A stretch of DNA of 64,000 bases, taken from Chrysomallon squamiferum. Taxonomy: Eukaryota > Mollusca > Gastropoda > Neomphalida > Peltospiridae. Shown here in pieces: positions 36,601 to 50,989 of the stretch (position 1 is its first letter; every line of letters starts with the position of its first letter). Below the pieces are notes generated by a model that was not told the origin of the DNA, did no database searches, and saw nothing but the letters and a program-made list of their open reading frames with translations. The translations under genes and the position numbers were made by a program. The stretch is taken from positions 19,500,894 to 19,564,893 of the forward strand of contig CM022672.1 in NCBI GenBank assembly GCA_012295275.1, given 5' to 3'.

Positions 36601-39600
36601 TTTGCAGAACAACTCACGTGTAGAGATGCTGTATGTATCATTTGTTATTATTTGTGAGACAAAATAATCTGAAGATGAAACATTTAATTAGAAAATGTAG
36701 TAAGTCAGCAATGCTGAGACTGAGAAATTATTACCATATTTGTTATCATCATTTTTGTGTTTTTAGTGCCGAATTTTATAAAACATTTATAAATTATAAC
36801 CTGAATGCTATATGAGATAGTATTATTTTTGTTATTTAATTAATGTATGTCAACATTTCTAATTAATTGTATTTTTTCAATGTTATTGCCAGTTACAAAT
36901 CAGTTATACTGATCTTGTTTTAATACAAGTGAACTGCACCTCAAATCTATTTTTTCACTTTTGTTTCAAGGGTTTTATTACTGCTGTTAAAAACATAATA
37001 AATAATAAAAAAAAAATATATATATATACACTGTTATTGATTAACAGTATCAGAAAGTCATGTTCTAAGTGTATTTTCTAAAAGTGTTGTAAAACATTTA
37101 TTTCAGGAATTGTTTCGCAAAGTTATTCCTCATCACTGTCTTGGTGCCGTGTGGTCTAGAAGGGGCAGGTCTGACAGCAAGGAAGGGGCTAGTGTTCTGG
37201 CTACTATACAGCAATTTAACAGAGTGTCATTACGGGTCATAGCCATAATTCTGAAAACGTCAAAACTGAAATCCTCACAACGAGCCAAATTGTTACAGAA
37301 ATGGATTCTTATTGCTCAAGTAGGAAGGCTTGTATTTATTGTAATGAGAAAAAAAGAAAAAAACAATTCTTTCTCATATATATAGTAATTCACCTACTTG
37401 TCACTTTGTATAAGTCTGTCTATTTACCCACATTATAATTCTGATTGACTAAACCTTTATACTTGTGTTGTCCAAGCTGTAAATTAAAGTTGTATCATTT
37501 TTATATAACCACACTCTACAACAAGATAATGTATGGACTGAGCATTATTAAAATTACCTAGCTTTACTTGGTTTCTTCATTTTTCTGTTTCAGCAGATTG
37601 TTACCATATCTTAAGTCAAACATTAGTAATAGTATATAGTTAAAATTTTAAAAAACTTTTTTTTTTCAAAATCCAGGTATCAATGAATATTCTTTTTTCA
37701 TTATGCTAGGTTGATAAATGTAAATTATTTTTTATTTCATCTTCAGGAACTCAGAGAGCTGAAGAACTTTTCGTCTCTGAGGGCCATTATCTCAGGTTTA
37801 CAGTCACACCCAGTCTACAGGCTCAGGAGGTCGTGGAGTGCTTTGTCAAAGTAAGATACTTGACCAACCCTTCAAATACTGATTTTCAGTGATAATGAGA
37901 TGATGAGGTTTTGTGGAATTTGTAATTAAATTCTTGTATTTGTGTGTGAGAGTTTGTGTTGTTGTTGGGTTGGATGCATATATGTTTTGAGGGGTGGGAG
38001 GTACCTGTGTAGTGGGTTATATGTTTGGTTGTTTGGTTGGATGTGTGTGTGTGTGTGTGTGTGAGAGAGAAAAGAAGGGAGTGAATGAGTAAGTGAATGT
38101 TTGCATGTATTGGAAACGAAGGTACCAACAATGTTCTAGTTTAATAATCATTGTATCTATAAATTAATAACAGTTTTGTTAATATCCATTGTGAAGTCTT
38201 ATTGACTTAAATGAACTGGTGAAAATGTAGTTTTTCTGTCAGTTCTATTTCCATTAAAACTTGCTGCTTTTCAGATATTAAATTTTCAACCTGTTACCAA
38301 TGTTGCTTTATTTTAATAATATTTCTTTAATGGATTTATTTATCTTTTGACAGAGAGGCTATGATTCTGTTTGAAGAATTGTCTGAAATATTCTCAGGTG
38401 AAAACAATCAAATCAACTCCAGAGAGCTTCTCATGAAGGTTAGAAATAATTTTTTTTTTTTTTTTTTCTTTTTTTACATTTTAAAATTTAATATTCATGT
38501 CAAAAATCTTACTGCAGGATTTTGGAGTAAACTGTTCAGTGAATAAAGCAATGACTATTGATATGCCAGATAAGATACTTTTTTTTTTTTTTTTTTTTTA
38601 AAAAGAAAGAAAGAAAAAAGAAGACCTTAATTGGGAGGTGCATGATTTATTATTGCTTATTACTTACAGATTAATTTGTAATTTGATTACAGATATGTAT
38701 CAGAAATAAGCCAGTTTTGATATATCCCAGATAATGAATTAAAAAATTATTTGTTAACATTTTATTGCTTATGAATATGCACACATTTTGTATGGGTAAC
38801 TTCTGTCCCACATATTAATGGTAGTACTTTCCACTGGATGACACATATTTAAAGTGTTCTGTTGTGGGTTATTTTCTTTTTCAGTAATATTAAAAATGAC
38901 TTTGTCATAATGTTATGATTTATTGTTTAATTTTCCAGGAGGCAACAGCCAAGTTTCCTGACCTTGACAGTCATCACAAGACTCTCAAACGAAAGAATAT
39001 GCAGAAACGACAGTCATGGATTGAAAATGTAAAAACTGTTAAAGTTTTGATCAAATTTTTAACTGTCAGTGGTTATGATATTATCAGTGCATGTATTTTT
39101 ATTAGTTCTTTGTTTCATTAGTTAATTTTTTTTATTGTTATTATTAATATTTTTTAAACTTCACTGGAAGGATCTGTAATTTAATTTATGCATTAATCAG
39201 AAGCCTGTTTCCAGTGGTAATCTGTTCCTCCAAAAAGAAATAGCTCCCCTCCCAAAACCCCAACACTGACACAAATAATTATTACAGTAATATTTGGTAG
39301 GAAGTTGAAATTACTTTCTCTACATAATGTCGAAATTCAAAACTTCTGTTACTTGTGTTTAAAATAAATGGCATGTTGTGATAAACTGACATTATTTAGA
39401 AATTAACAAATCCTCTTGTTGATGAGTTTTCATTTTTCACACAGGACATATTTTCAGGAAATAGTAGTGTATTTATTACCATTATTATTTTAAATTCTGT
39501 CACACATAGGACAGCTTATGGACCTATACTCTTTATTATTATTATTATTATTATTACTATATAATTTTAATTTTTTTTTCATGCACAGCATAATTTTGGG

Positions 39601-42537
39601 AACTCTACTGAATTTATTATTATTTTATTTTATTTCTCACAGGGCATAGTGCAGGGTACTGTTCCGTACCTGGGTACCTTCCTCACTGATCTCACCATGA
39701 TTGACACAGCTCACCCCGACATGACAGAGGATGGGCTGATCAACTTTGAGAAACACAGGAAAGAGTTTGAAGTTCTAGCTCAGTTGAAACTGTTGCAGTC
39801 AGCTGCTCAGATCTACAGCATCAAACCTGATGACAGTTTCTGGGTTTGGTTTGATGCAGTCAGAGTATACAGTGAAAGTGAAAGGTTATTTTTTATTGCT
39901 TTTTTAACTTCTCATTTCAACAACCAATTCAAAAGCAAAAACGTTTATTATGATTTTGTTTTCTTTTGATTTTTTTCTTTCTTAATTATTGTGCTCTGAA
40001 TAATGAAATATTTGAGTTTTTTTATTTGTTTTCTTATATAATAAGTTTATTACTATTGTCAAATGTTAACTTAATTGTACTGTCATACACAGGCCAAAAA
40101 TTAGCATGTCTTAAAGTAATTTCATTTAGTACAGTACAGGCCTAATTAATATGGATGCAACTATTCTCTAGTAATTTTATAGATAGCATAATAATTCAGA
40201 AACTTGGTACCTGTAAGGAATGTAATGAGTTGAAATTGTTTTGATCCATAATTAATTGAAGGTTGGATGGTTTTCTTTAAATTAAATCTATTCATATATA
40301 TTTGTGTGTTTTTTTGTTTTAAGTGTGTGTTTGATTTACTAGTAATTCCTTATTATTACAGGATGCTATAGTTTTTGAGTTACTGGAATGTTAATTTTAT
40401 ATTGTGTTATATGTTCTGCAGTCACGAAATGTCTTGTGAAATTGAACCCCCTGTCGAAGGCTCAGCCAGAATCAAAAAGAAGTCCGCCAGGTAAAGTTAC
40501 ATATTTTAATTATCTCAAAAATCAATTTCACATAAACTGAGCAATGTTTTATATGTTTAATATGTTCAGAGATCTTTATTTCATCTGAATGTTTAAAAGT
40601 TTTTAGGATGTTATATTGTAGGAACGAATTCAAACAATAAGAAACAAACTTCAAATTTATTTTGTTATTTTATTTAGTTGTTAATATAAAAATAAACCCA
40701 CAATTGTTCTTCATTTTCACTCATCAGAATCTAACGTCAGTTTAAAAAACAAAAATGCAGAAATTAATTTGAGAACAGTGTTTATAAAAAAAATGAAATG
40801 TAAATATTTGAGCAACTACTGTAAAAATAAAAACTGATATTGAAATCTAATTGAATTTCTGCTTACTTCAGTTGTGTGTCTTTAAGGTAGGTGTGCATGA
40901 CTAGGGTCATTTGCTTTTGGTGTCAGAATGAAAAGGTTGAAAGGGGGTGAAATGTCCTTATTTAAAACACCTTTATTGATTTATTATCCCAAGGTGATGG
41001 GTTGCCAGCAGCTGCTAATTTATTACCAATCTGCTTAGAAGCTACCATGATGTGTTTTTGAGATATTTCTTTGTTATTTAGAAGTTTCTGTTTTGTTTAT
41101 AGTTTCAGAATTTCAGGGGTTTTATTTATTTTTTTATTCTGGGATTTTTTTTTTTTTTTTTTACTGTATGTAGCATTTCGTAGAATATTTAAACATTTTA
41201 TTTACAGTGAAACCGTCACAGAAACGAATAAGATTCAAGATAAAACAGTCATAAAGTTTTAAAATTCCACTACAGACACACAAAACAATAAGTTATAACC
41301 AGAATTGTAATAATACATAAATGAAATTATTCTGAACAAATTAGTAATTTATTAGCCAAATGGAGTATGTAATGTCCATGCAGAACTGCACAAAACTACC
41401 AAACAAAAGGTTTTATGTATTCTCATTTCCACAGAGGTTAGTTTTGATTTGTTCCTCTAGCCATACATCACTGTATTATTTGTCTGAATGTCATTAAACT
41501 AGTTATTTTTCACATTATGGTTTTAAAAAATTCCAGATATTTATGTAAAATGTTGCTTGCTGACCACTAATAGTGTATATAATAAATAGAATATTTTAAC
41601 ACGACTGAAAGACACTTCACAGTTCTCAGGCCACTCAAACAAGGATTTTCCAAACATTTTAGTTTCCGTGTATATTTTTTTTTTTTTTTTTTCATGTTTA
41701 GACTTACTCCACTTGAAATTGCTTTCGCTCAGAGTCTGAGGTGAGACTACAGAGATAAAGTTTATTTACATATCTACTAATAAGCTGTTACTAATTAATA
41801 TGTTAAATGGGTTTGCTTGTGAATTTGTAATTTGTTTTTTTATTATTATTTTTATATTTTTTTTTTCAAATAATGTATTTCTAATAATTAGGTTTTATAT
41901 ATTGTATATTTTTTATTGTTGACTTTATTAATATGGTCTGGAAATTGGTAATAATATAAAGGCTTTGTTAAGGCTTTATTAAGGCTTCTGCATTACAACT
42001 AATCCTTGTATATCTTTCATTTTGTATATTAGCACAAATAACAACAGTTCTTTATTTGTAATAATTTTGTTGGTGAATGATTAGTGTTTATTACATTTAT
42101 TTTATTAGATTTATATTAATAAAAATTATTACAGTCTATAAAAAAAAAAATGAAAAAAACTAGAAATTACTTGTTTTAAATGATAATTAATTACAATAAA
42201 ATATAAAGTTGGAAAGATACCAAAGTATTAGGAGATATTAAGAAAACAAAACAACCAAAAACTTGTTATTCAAAGTTTTCAGAATATTTGTGTGATAGAG
42301 CTGTGAAAAAAATTATTAAAATATAATTATATATATAACATACAAAACATGAGGTGATGCCAACTAGATTTATTTCATAGTATTATTTGTCTTTGATTTC
42401 ATATTAAAGGAGGGAAAACATTAATAAGCAGTTTGCATTACATATTCAAAATTTTTGTTTATAATTAAATGTGTTCTTTACCGTTTATTTATTTATTTAT
42501 TTATTTGTTTATTTATTTATTTTGTTTATTTGTTTGT

Positions 42538-42576
<39 letters not shown>

Positions 42577-45359
42577 TTTGTTTATTTATTATCATTAATA
42601 CAATAGTAACTTCACTGGACATTTACTGTTGTTCATTTTTTATTTATTTACCAGTACTAATTCAAAATTTTGATGTATAACATTTGCTAATTTGTTTTCA
42701 TGCATCTGTGGAATCAGTGTCTGGTAAAGTTAATTAGCAAAAAATAAGTGTTGTTTAATGGGTTTTCTTTTGTCTTTGTTTAGTATTAAACCAGTTTAGT
42801 AATTACATTTCAAGTAGTTGATGTTTTTACCCTGATATGTGCTAGATAAACACTTTATTGTATTTCTAATTCACCATCAGATTATCACTGTATATATCTT
42901 TGTAGTTATATATAGATATATATATATATATATATAGTGTTATATGAATTCTGTATATGTGTTCTAAATAAACTGTAGATATACACACACACACATACAT
43001 ATATATTTGTATTTTTATTTATAAGACTGAAGGTAAATTTATCACATATTCAGATGTTCAGCATTGTTGTCGTTAATTACATCAGACAGTAAAAACAAAT
43101 TCTTAAAGTGATGATAGTAAATAAATAAATCTATAAAGCAAAAATAACTTTCACTAAATATAGTCAGAAATTTTTTTTTTTTTTAAATTATCTCTTTATT
43201 ACCAGTAAATTAAATTTGTCTTCTCCAGTTTATTTTTTTTCATGAACCACTTTGTTGTTTTGGAAGTTATGGATGATATATGTTAGATTTGAAAAAGAAT
43301 GAAATAACAATACAATAAAATGTATTTTTCAAAGGTAAGTTTTTTTTTTTTATTATTTGTATTTTTATTTCTATTTCTATTTCTACAGTCTTGGGCATCG
43401 TCCTGCAAAATTTGAACACTCCAAGTTTGGACTGTTTTCCTGTGGATTGGATAGAAGCAGCCTTTCCAGTATTCCTGATACGATAACGGCATCCCTTGCT
43501 GGACCTTTGGTTTGTAGTTTAAAACACATCTAACAAACAGCAAAATATATTTAATATACAGGCACTGTCAGGTTACAAACCGGTTCAGTTCTTACATCTG
43601 TCTGTATGTCAGGTTTGTTCAAAAATTGTTTATTTGTAATCGGGCCAAAGCCCGTACTTTCAGTAATAGATTGTTAAATTTGTAACTTGAAAATTACAAA
43701 TGAAAAAAAAATGGAAAAATGTAACCAGGCTGAATACCTGTGATCATCTTTTTGTTATTATCCTATTTATTACAATGTTAGGACCATATATCCATATGTA
43801 TGTTATTTCCTTATATTTTTTTTATATTTCAAGCACCACAAACCTAGTGAATGTGCCATATATTATTTTCATATTTTTATATTCTTTTTAATTATCATTT
43901 TGAATTTTCCTAAAATACTGCCTTGAGAAACAATATTTAAAATAAAAATTAATTTACTAACCAACCAGTATGGCAGTATAATTAGCAACACCAGCTGATG
44001 TCACTCTGACATCTGTATGTAATAAAAATAAGATTTTACAATAGTCTTAGATCGCTAATAATAAAATTTTACTACAGATGTCTCACTCATCATCCACCTC
44101 ATCGGTCATTTCTTCGGATAGTGACTGCTCGTCTCCGTACCGGTCATCAGACACTTGTGTAATTCGCGTCAGTCTTGAACCCAGCATGATCTCCAATACA
44201 CATGTCTACAAGAGCATAATGGTAAGTGCAGCGGACTTTCAGTTCTAAGATGTGCCAAAAGTATATACATGCCATAAAACAGTGGTAAGTGCAGTGGACT
44301 TTCAGTTCTAATGTTGGTATAAATTATGTACAGGTCTACAAGAGCATAGTGGTAAGTGCAGTGGACTTTCAGTTCTAATGTTGGTATAAATTGTGTACAT
44401 GTCTACAAAAGCATAATGGTAAGTGCAGTGGACTTTCAGTTTTAATTTGTGCAAAAATTGTGTACATGTCAAAAACAGTGGTACGTACAGTGGAATTTCA
44501 CTTTTAATTTGTCTATAAATCATGTTGGTGAGTATAGTTAGCTTTCATCTATACATTTTAAAAAATTCATTTACAAATCATTATCAGTGTTCTGACCATC
44601 TTACCAGTATGAAGTAGCCACATTTTAAATATGTATTAAGAATGGTTTATTTGTTTTTAGTTAAAAAATACTGATCACACTCACACTGCAATAGCAAAAA
44701 TCCTGGAGAAATACTCAGTGGAAGGCCACCCAGAGGACTACTGTCTGCTGCAAATTTTACCTGATGGAGGTAACAAATATGCATTTTTGTTAATTCACCT
44801 ACATAAACAAATATTTCTTAAAACACTTATTTTTACAAAGTAAGCAGATGCTGTTTCTTTAGAAATATAATTTCCCATATAATGATTGGGTTGCCATTTT
44901 GAATGGATTGGTTCCTAGATATCAGATTTAATTCCGAATCTGTTTGTAGAAGTATGCTGGATTAAAACATATCTTTATACCATCCCTAGAGAGCAATACA
45001 CACATTTTTGAAAATAGATGTCATATATTCTCCTGACCATTTAAAATCAAAGAATATAAAAAAATTCAGTTTAGAAATAATCACAGTTGTCCACCATAAA
45101 TTAAAAAAAATAATAAGTAATGTTTGGTTTTGTTACACAAACTTTTATTAACATTATAAATATATTTAGAAACTATTTATCATGAAATATTGTGCTTATT
45201 TTTTTTGCAGAGTTGTTGATTCCACAGGGATCAAATGTTTTTTACGCTCTGAACAACTCAGTTGATGATCTCAAGTTTGTGGTGCGAAGTCGGGCGGAGC
45301 AGGAGTCTCTCAGTCACAAACAGAAAGGAAAGCGTCGTCTGAAGAAACTCAGCTTGTGA
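33613..45359 (+). CDS. Rgl: Ral guanine nucleotide exchange factor, RalGDS/RGL family
   Basis: Seventeen coding exons: 33613-33639, 34166-34258, 34874-35079, 35292-35354, 35731-35915, 36500-36630, 37107-37319, 37747-37850, 38354-38438, 38939-39028, 39643-39884, 40422-40490, 41702-41740, 43389-43509, 44078-44221, 44661-44769, 45211-45359. Borders and phases agree and give 689 residues, close to human RGL proteins (about 710-780). The start follows an in-frame TAA. Order: family signature [12 protein letters not shown] at about 15-26, RasGEF_N at about 55-190 ([21 protein letters not shown]), catalytic CDC25 domain at about 215-480 ([36 protein letters not shown]), Ser-rich linker, then a Ras-association domain at about 587-680 ([21 protein letters not shown]). 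It activates Ral GTPases downstream of GTP-bound Ras at membranes. Exon 5 uses an acceptor at CTTTCAG (35730) preceded by a weak pyrimidine tract. Exon 13 is a 39-base phase-neutral microexon. Confidence 0.94.
42481..42590. repeat. (TTTA)n microsatellite in RGL intron 13
   Basis: About 110 bases of TTTA with TTTG variants. A TA run at about 42915-42936 lies in the same intron. Confidence 0.93.
43559..43690 (+). mobile_element. Fragment of a Tigger-like element in RGL intron 14
   Basis: Begins CAGGCACTGTCAGGTTACAA after TA, followed by ACCGGTTCAGTTCTTACATC, TGTATGTCAGGTTTGTTC and TTTGTAATCGGGC. This resembles the first about 100 bases of Tigger-type elements. No matching inverted end was found, so it looks like a solo or truncated copy. 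Confidence 0.55.
44205..44545 (+). repeat. Tandem array duplicating the exon 15 splice donor of RGL
   Basis: The exon 15 end TCTACAAGAGCATAATG|GTAAGTGCAG (donor at 44222) is repeated in the intron as GTCTACAAGAGCATAGTGGTAAG (donor-like GT at 44352) and GTCTACAAAAGCATAATGGT (44419), with shorter copies at 44285 and 44481 and a remnant at 44528. Spacings are 63, 67, 67, 62 and 47 bases. Each unit also carries GTGGACTTTCAGTT. There are therefore three or four consensus-quality extra 5' splice sites after the true donor. Confidence 0.9.
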
Positions 45360-47236
45360 AGACTTAGTGTGTGTGTAATGTGATTGACTTGTCAGCAGTC
45401 GTGGAGGATTGTGATACACTTCTGCATTTAAACATAAATTTATACGTCAAAACCAGTTTACACCAGCTAAAAATATTTCCGTTCAAACGTTAGTCATTAT
45501 TCTTCACAGGCATTATTCAGCGTCTTCCAATGGAATGTAAAAAAAAAAAAAAAAAAATTAAAAATTAGTTTGATAACTGAATGTGGGGTGTTTATAGCCA
45601 AGATTCCCTACTTTCTCACAGAATTAATTAAGATTCATTTCTTTTACATTTATTGCCAAATTCTTCTGTTGTTATTAAGTATACTGTTATCAGCTTCACT
45701 GATAAAAGAAAGAAATCCCAGAATTTTAAATTATTTTTGAAAATGTGTATTTATTTTGTTGATAATTGTTTGTTTATATCTGAAGAATTACAGTATTTTT
45801 CAAATAGGTTTACGTAATTATAATAAACTATAATTAATTTATTATATCCCATACTATTTGTAGCACTAATATTATTATACATATAATCCTCACTGTTTGG
45901 TGGAAAAATTAATTTTATAAAAAATGAATTAATATATATTATAAAATGTATGCAGTGAATATATATAAGTAATTAACTAACATAGAAAATAAATATTTAT
46001 GTAATTAACTAAATAAATGAAAAATTATATGTATATATATAAAACAATAAAAAAAAAAAAAAAACAAACAAAAAAACAACATTATTTCATGAAAGGAATA
46101 TGTATTAGTAATATTAATATCTCTAATAGAATTTTTGGATAAATAACAATGAAAGTGTATTATATCAGTTCATTTTCTTGTTTCTTGAAAGTTATCAAGA
46201 AAGGTCTGTGTTGTCTCGGTTTTTGGACTGAAAGTTTAACAGGGTGTTTAACATGTGAAATGATTGTTTTCTTTACATACATGTATGTTTAAATGATGAA
46301 TTTTAACCATGTCTTATTGTTAAAAAATATACAACCATTAATATATTAATATTATTTTACTACAAAACAGTTGTTATATTTTTGAATTTTCTTCTTTTTT
46401 TCTTTCTTTCTTGTTTTGTATGAGTGCTTCCATTAACTAATATAATATATACAGTTTTAATTAGATTTTGAAATTTGTTTCCGTAAACGACATCATTGTT
46501 TGTGTTGTACTGTTTGTGCTGTTACTTCATCACTATTTTTCAGAAAGGTAATTCTTTGATAGATGAAGTTGTTTTTGCCCATCTGTAATATATGTTTTCA
46601 TTGTGAACACTAATACTTTTTTTTTAGTGCCAGGCTCAGTGTATTAGTATTGTCATGGTAAGAACACATCACATGTTGTTATAACGTTTGTATTTCTCTG
46701 TGTAAAATTATAATCATTATTATGTAAACTACCATGACTTTGTCATTCTACTGTCACATTTTGTAACCAGTGTTTTAAATGATTTTATACAGTCTTTTTG
46801 TAATATTATTTTGTTTTTGGTTTTTACAGATTTTTGATATCGTTACCAATGAAATGAAATTAGATCAAAGAATTTTAATTTGTTAGTGCAATATTTATGT
46901 TAATGTTTTGGGTGTAAATTTTAATTTTTTTTTTTTTTTTTTTTTTTTTCTGTTAAAATTTTGATAACCTCTGTGCTCAAAAAAAAAATAATTTTTTTAA
47001 AATAGATGCCCAGATCAGTAGTGTAGTATATATGCACCTAGTACATTAGACAGCTCAGAATTAGTTTAAATTCCTCCTCCATCTTAATCCATTGCACCAA
47101 CTCTTGGCTATTTTTCATGAATTACAGTAAAGGGACACTTAATTACAGTAAAGTTCCTGAAATGTTATCTTTGTTATGAGAATTGAATTTGTTATTTTCT
47201 CAAAATCATAACAGTTCAGAGACATATAATGAGGAA

Positions 47237-47275
<39 letters not shown>

Positions 47276-49697
47276 GTGTTAAATTGCACATGCAGTGGAT
47301 TAAATAGAAAAATCAAATCAGAAGTGTGGATTTGTGGAAAATAATTAACTTGTCCTACTGAAGCTAGTGAATTATTTTTGTCATGAATATACTCTTCCTG
47401 TACCAAATAATAGTGCTGCAGATAACTTAGCTCAGTAGTAAATAGATTATGTATTTTGCTCAGAATGTAGTTTAGATAACAATACATTATTAGTGGATAG
47501 ATTTCAAGTCTAGTTGATATATTTTATTTTTTATTTTTTTTATTTTAAAAAAAGAAAGAAAAAAAGAAATTTAAATCAAATAGTAAAATCAGAATCATAT
47601 CCATTATCCATTTTCTAACAAATTAAAAAATAATAATGCATAACCTTAATAATAACATTTGTGTTGTTTGTTTGTGTCTTATATAAACATGACAGTATTG
47701 TTTTGACTGTTGGTTTCTTAATCACAAAATCTAGATGTGTTAGTTAAGGGTTTTTTCTGTTTATCAATTTATATCCATTTTCACAATTTTGTCACAATTG
47801 TTTTTATTCTGTTTTCATTTCATTTTGGGGTTACATGGTGTTGCTATTTTCTTGTTAAGTTTTTTTTGTTTGTTTGTTTTTATTTATAAACTGGTGTGAA
47901 AGTCATTCAGAATTTGAAACAAAAAAAAACCTATATTTTTTATATTTCTTGTTTTTATACAAGTCATATTATAAAATTTTCTATCATTTTTCAAATATAT
48001 AAAATAAGTTAAATTTCGTCTAAAATGGTGCCATGTTTTTAGTGCTTATTAAAGCTTTGTGCTGTTACAGCTAGCCAGTTCTTGATCAAATAATTTAAAT
48101 TTCAGTCTTGTGAAACCAATAAATTTTTAAAAAGACAAATTAAAACTAACATTAGTAAGCTTTCTGTTATTGCATTTTTGCACTGTTGGTATGTTAGAAT
48201 AGCTCATATTGTTCTCAAATGTTTGTTTTCTTGTTATATTTATAGATCTCAATTTTTAAAGATTTTTATTTGATTATATCATTATATCATGTGATTTGCT
48301 GAAATACTGTTCTGAATAATCTAGTCATAAATTTGAATTAATTAAATATATTTACATATTAGTATTTTTGCTTATATTACCTTTTAAAAAAAATTTGCAT
48401 CAAAGGTATTGAATATTTTATTACAAAAAGAATGTAAAAAAAAAATCACAATAAATAATTATAATAATACTAATTACAAATATTTAAAAAATAAACAAAA
48501 TCACAAAAAATAATAATAAAATATATAAAAGAAAAAAAAAGAGTATTAATAATAAAATAAAATTACAATATATAGTAATAATAATATTGAGTACATAATG
48601 CTAAAATGACTAGATATTAATAATGTTCAGCTTAATGGGTTTTTTAACAATAAATTTCATTTTTTATTCATCTTTGTGGTCTTTACAAAGACCTTTGCTG
48701 TGCCAAATATATTATTAAAGGAATAATAATAAAAGCTATTATTCATAATTTATTACACTGAGTGCTTCAATAACAATATTTACTATATATTATGTTTGGG
48801 TATGTAACAGTAACACTAATTATTAAACCCAGATTTACACACCATACAATGTTAGGAAGCCTTGTCTTTTTTAATTATTATTATTACTTCTTTTTTTTCA
48901 TGACCATTGATACCTGTTCCAGTGGATCAAAATTGGATTTTAATTTTGAGCCAGTCTAACAACCCACCTACTCAGAAAAAACAATAAATGTTTACTGAAA
49001 GAAAATATTCCATAGGTCCAATTTATCCACAAGTATTAATTTTAATTGGATTAACCCACCAAACATGTTTTCTTCTTCCTATCAGTGTTTATTATTATTA
49101 TTATTACTATGGTTCAGTATAAATTCATTAAAAAAAATATTGTTTTTAATTTTTAATTTTGTTTGGTTGAAATAAAAGAATAAAAACAGAATTGACCTTA
49201 ACCTTTAGAAAATAAGTCAAAACATAACTGATGTGATTGTTAAACTTTTGACAAGGTCATGATATCAAATCCTGGCTGATATTTTTTGTAAAACAATAAC
49301 ATAGATTTTGTACTTGTATTTATTATATGTAAATTATTATTTGACAAAAGAAAATAAATGAGTCTTAAATAATGGTTTATTGTTATGTTTTGTTTGGGTT
49401 TTGTACTCAGCAGTATTTTTAAACTAGGTGCATGGGAAATTATATACTATAGAATTATATACTAAATCAGAAACTATACTCTTATTTATAATCATATCTT
49501 ACAGTCCATCCACAACAATAGAAAATACATAAATTTTACAAGTATGTGAAAATTTGTTGAACATTATGTTATAAACATTCATTATCAAGCCTTTATTTTA
49601 TTATTTATATACATAAATACACACACTGAAAATTTAATACGAAATCATGAATATGGGAAACACCTTTGAAACACACATAGTGACATACATACATACA

Positions 49698-49764
<67 letters not shown>

Positions 49765-50026
49765 TGGATCTATATTGTTTAGCGGTTTAATCACTTACAT
49801 TCCAAGTTATAACGACAGATGCATGTATCAGAATTTGATACCTACAACAGTCGTTTATTTAATCCACAAATTATTTGTTTTATATGTAACACCTTTTGAT
49901 TAGTGTATTTAGAGTTGCGTCCCCTGTTTATTTACAGCCTGCAAACTACTTTATGTTACAAGTTGAAATTTAGATAATGTTAACAAATTTTACATTTTCA
50001 TTAAGTTTAGCATAAATAGGTGAACA
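45360..50026. other. RGL 3' UTR and intergenic region
   Basis: AT-rich with no further coding exon supported. A candidate RGL polyadenylation signal AATAAA lies at 45822-45827, with several more AT-rich candidates downstream. Homopolymers occur at about 46927-46949 (T) and 47240-47272 (T). Confidence 0.6.
49682..49760. repeat. (CATA)n followed by (TA)n microsatellite
   Basis: About 44 bases of ACAT tetranucleotide running into a TA run, 270 bases upstream of the UPF0449 gene start codon. Confidence 0.95.
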
Positions 50027-50989
50027 ATGCCAAAAGATCATCGATTGCCGGAGAGGCCGAAACCACCGTCAATTGATCAAATCATGTCGGATATAAAATG
50101 TGCTGGTGACGATGACGTGGTTTTCAGTGGCAACAGTGTAACCATCTCAAGAGGTAATTATAATGTTATATGAAATCATACATAGTTTTGCCTTGTATGA
50201 TCATAGATATAAAGCATTAATCAGGATTCTGTCTTTTTTCTAACCTAAATTTTTTAAATGTCGCATGGTATCAAACTTTTACGTGCAATGGAGATCTATT
50301 CAGTTACCCGTGTTACTGTGTATAACTTGTAGTTATAAAGTCCTAAGCGATCACAGTTCGAGCTCGGTTACCATAAAATACAAAAATAAATTTTACTTAA
50401 TTTTTATTTTATTTATTTATTTTAAAAACAAACAAACGAAAAATACCCCCACACACACACACACAAACACACACTCAAATTGATGTAAATTAGTAACTAA
50501 CATTTAGTGAACAAGACTTTGGCATTCTTGTAAATAAACTAGTTCGTACAGTAATGGATCGTATGAAGACTTTAATTTATAATTTTGTTACTTTATATGA
50601 TCCAGTTCATTTATTTATACATTAATTGTTTAGTATTTTTATTGTTAGAGTTAGTATGATAAAGCAATTAATTTTGTAATTTTGTAATTTTTATTTGTAT
50701 CTAATGTATAGACAGTACTCCTGTGAATGAGAATATGTCCCCACTACATAAAATAGAAGAAAACGGACAAAGTGACGATTCTTCAACGGCAAAGTCAAAG
50801 AGTCCAGATATTGGAGAAACTTATTTGAAAACACTGGATCTTCTTGATCTTGTTGAGCAACTTAAAAATATTCCTGATGAACTGAAGGAACAGTATGAAC
50901 AGTTAGAGAAACTTGGAGCTGAAGTGGCAGATGTCATCAATGAACTTAAAGAATCTGCTAACACAGTCAAACACAAAACAAAAACATGA
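50027..50989 (+). CDS. C19orf25: UPF0449 family protein (C19orf25 homologue)
   Basis: Two coding exons, 50027-50153 and 50712-50989, joined in phase 1, encode 134 residues. The N-terminal signature LPERPKPPSIDQIMSDIK (6-23) matches the LPxRPxPPTVEQILEDV start of the vertebrate C19orf25/UPF0449 family. An acidic, Ser-rich linker (about 43-68) follows, then a helical, probably coiled-coil C-terminal region with leucine spacing (YLKTLDLLDLVEQL, YEQLEKLGAEVADVINEL), also as in the family. No molecular function is established that I can state. The last exon ends TGA with an AATAAA-containing tract near 51128. It lies tail to tail with NFKBIL1. The family call rests on the N-terminal motif, the length and the coiled coil. 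Confidence 0.85.

Noticed and set aside
37886-38131. His/Thr-rich minus-strand open frame
   Set aside because: Antisense of a GT-rich intronic tract in RGL.
44880-45000. Possible Tigger fragment in RGL intron 16 (GGATTGGTTCCTAGATATCAG)
   Set aside because: Resemblance to subterminal Tigger sequence is too short and no ends were found.
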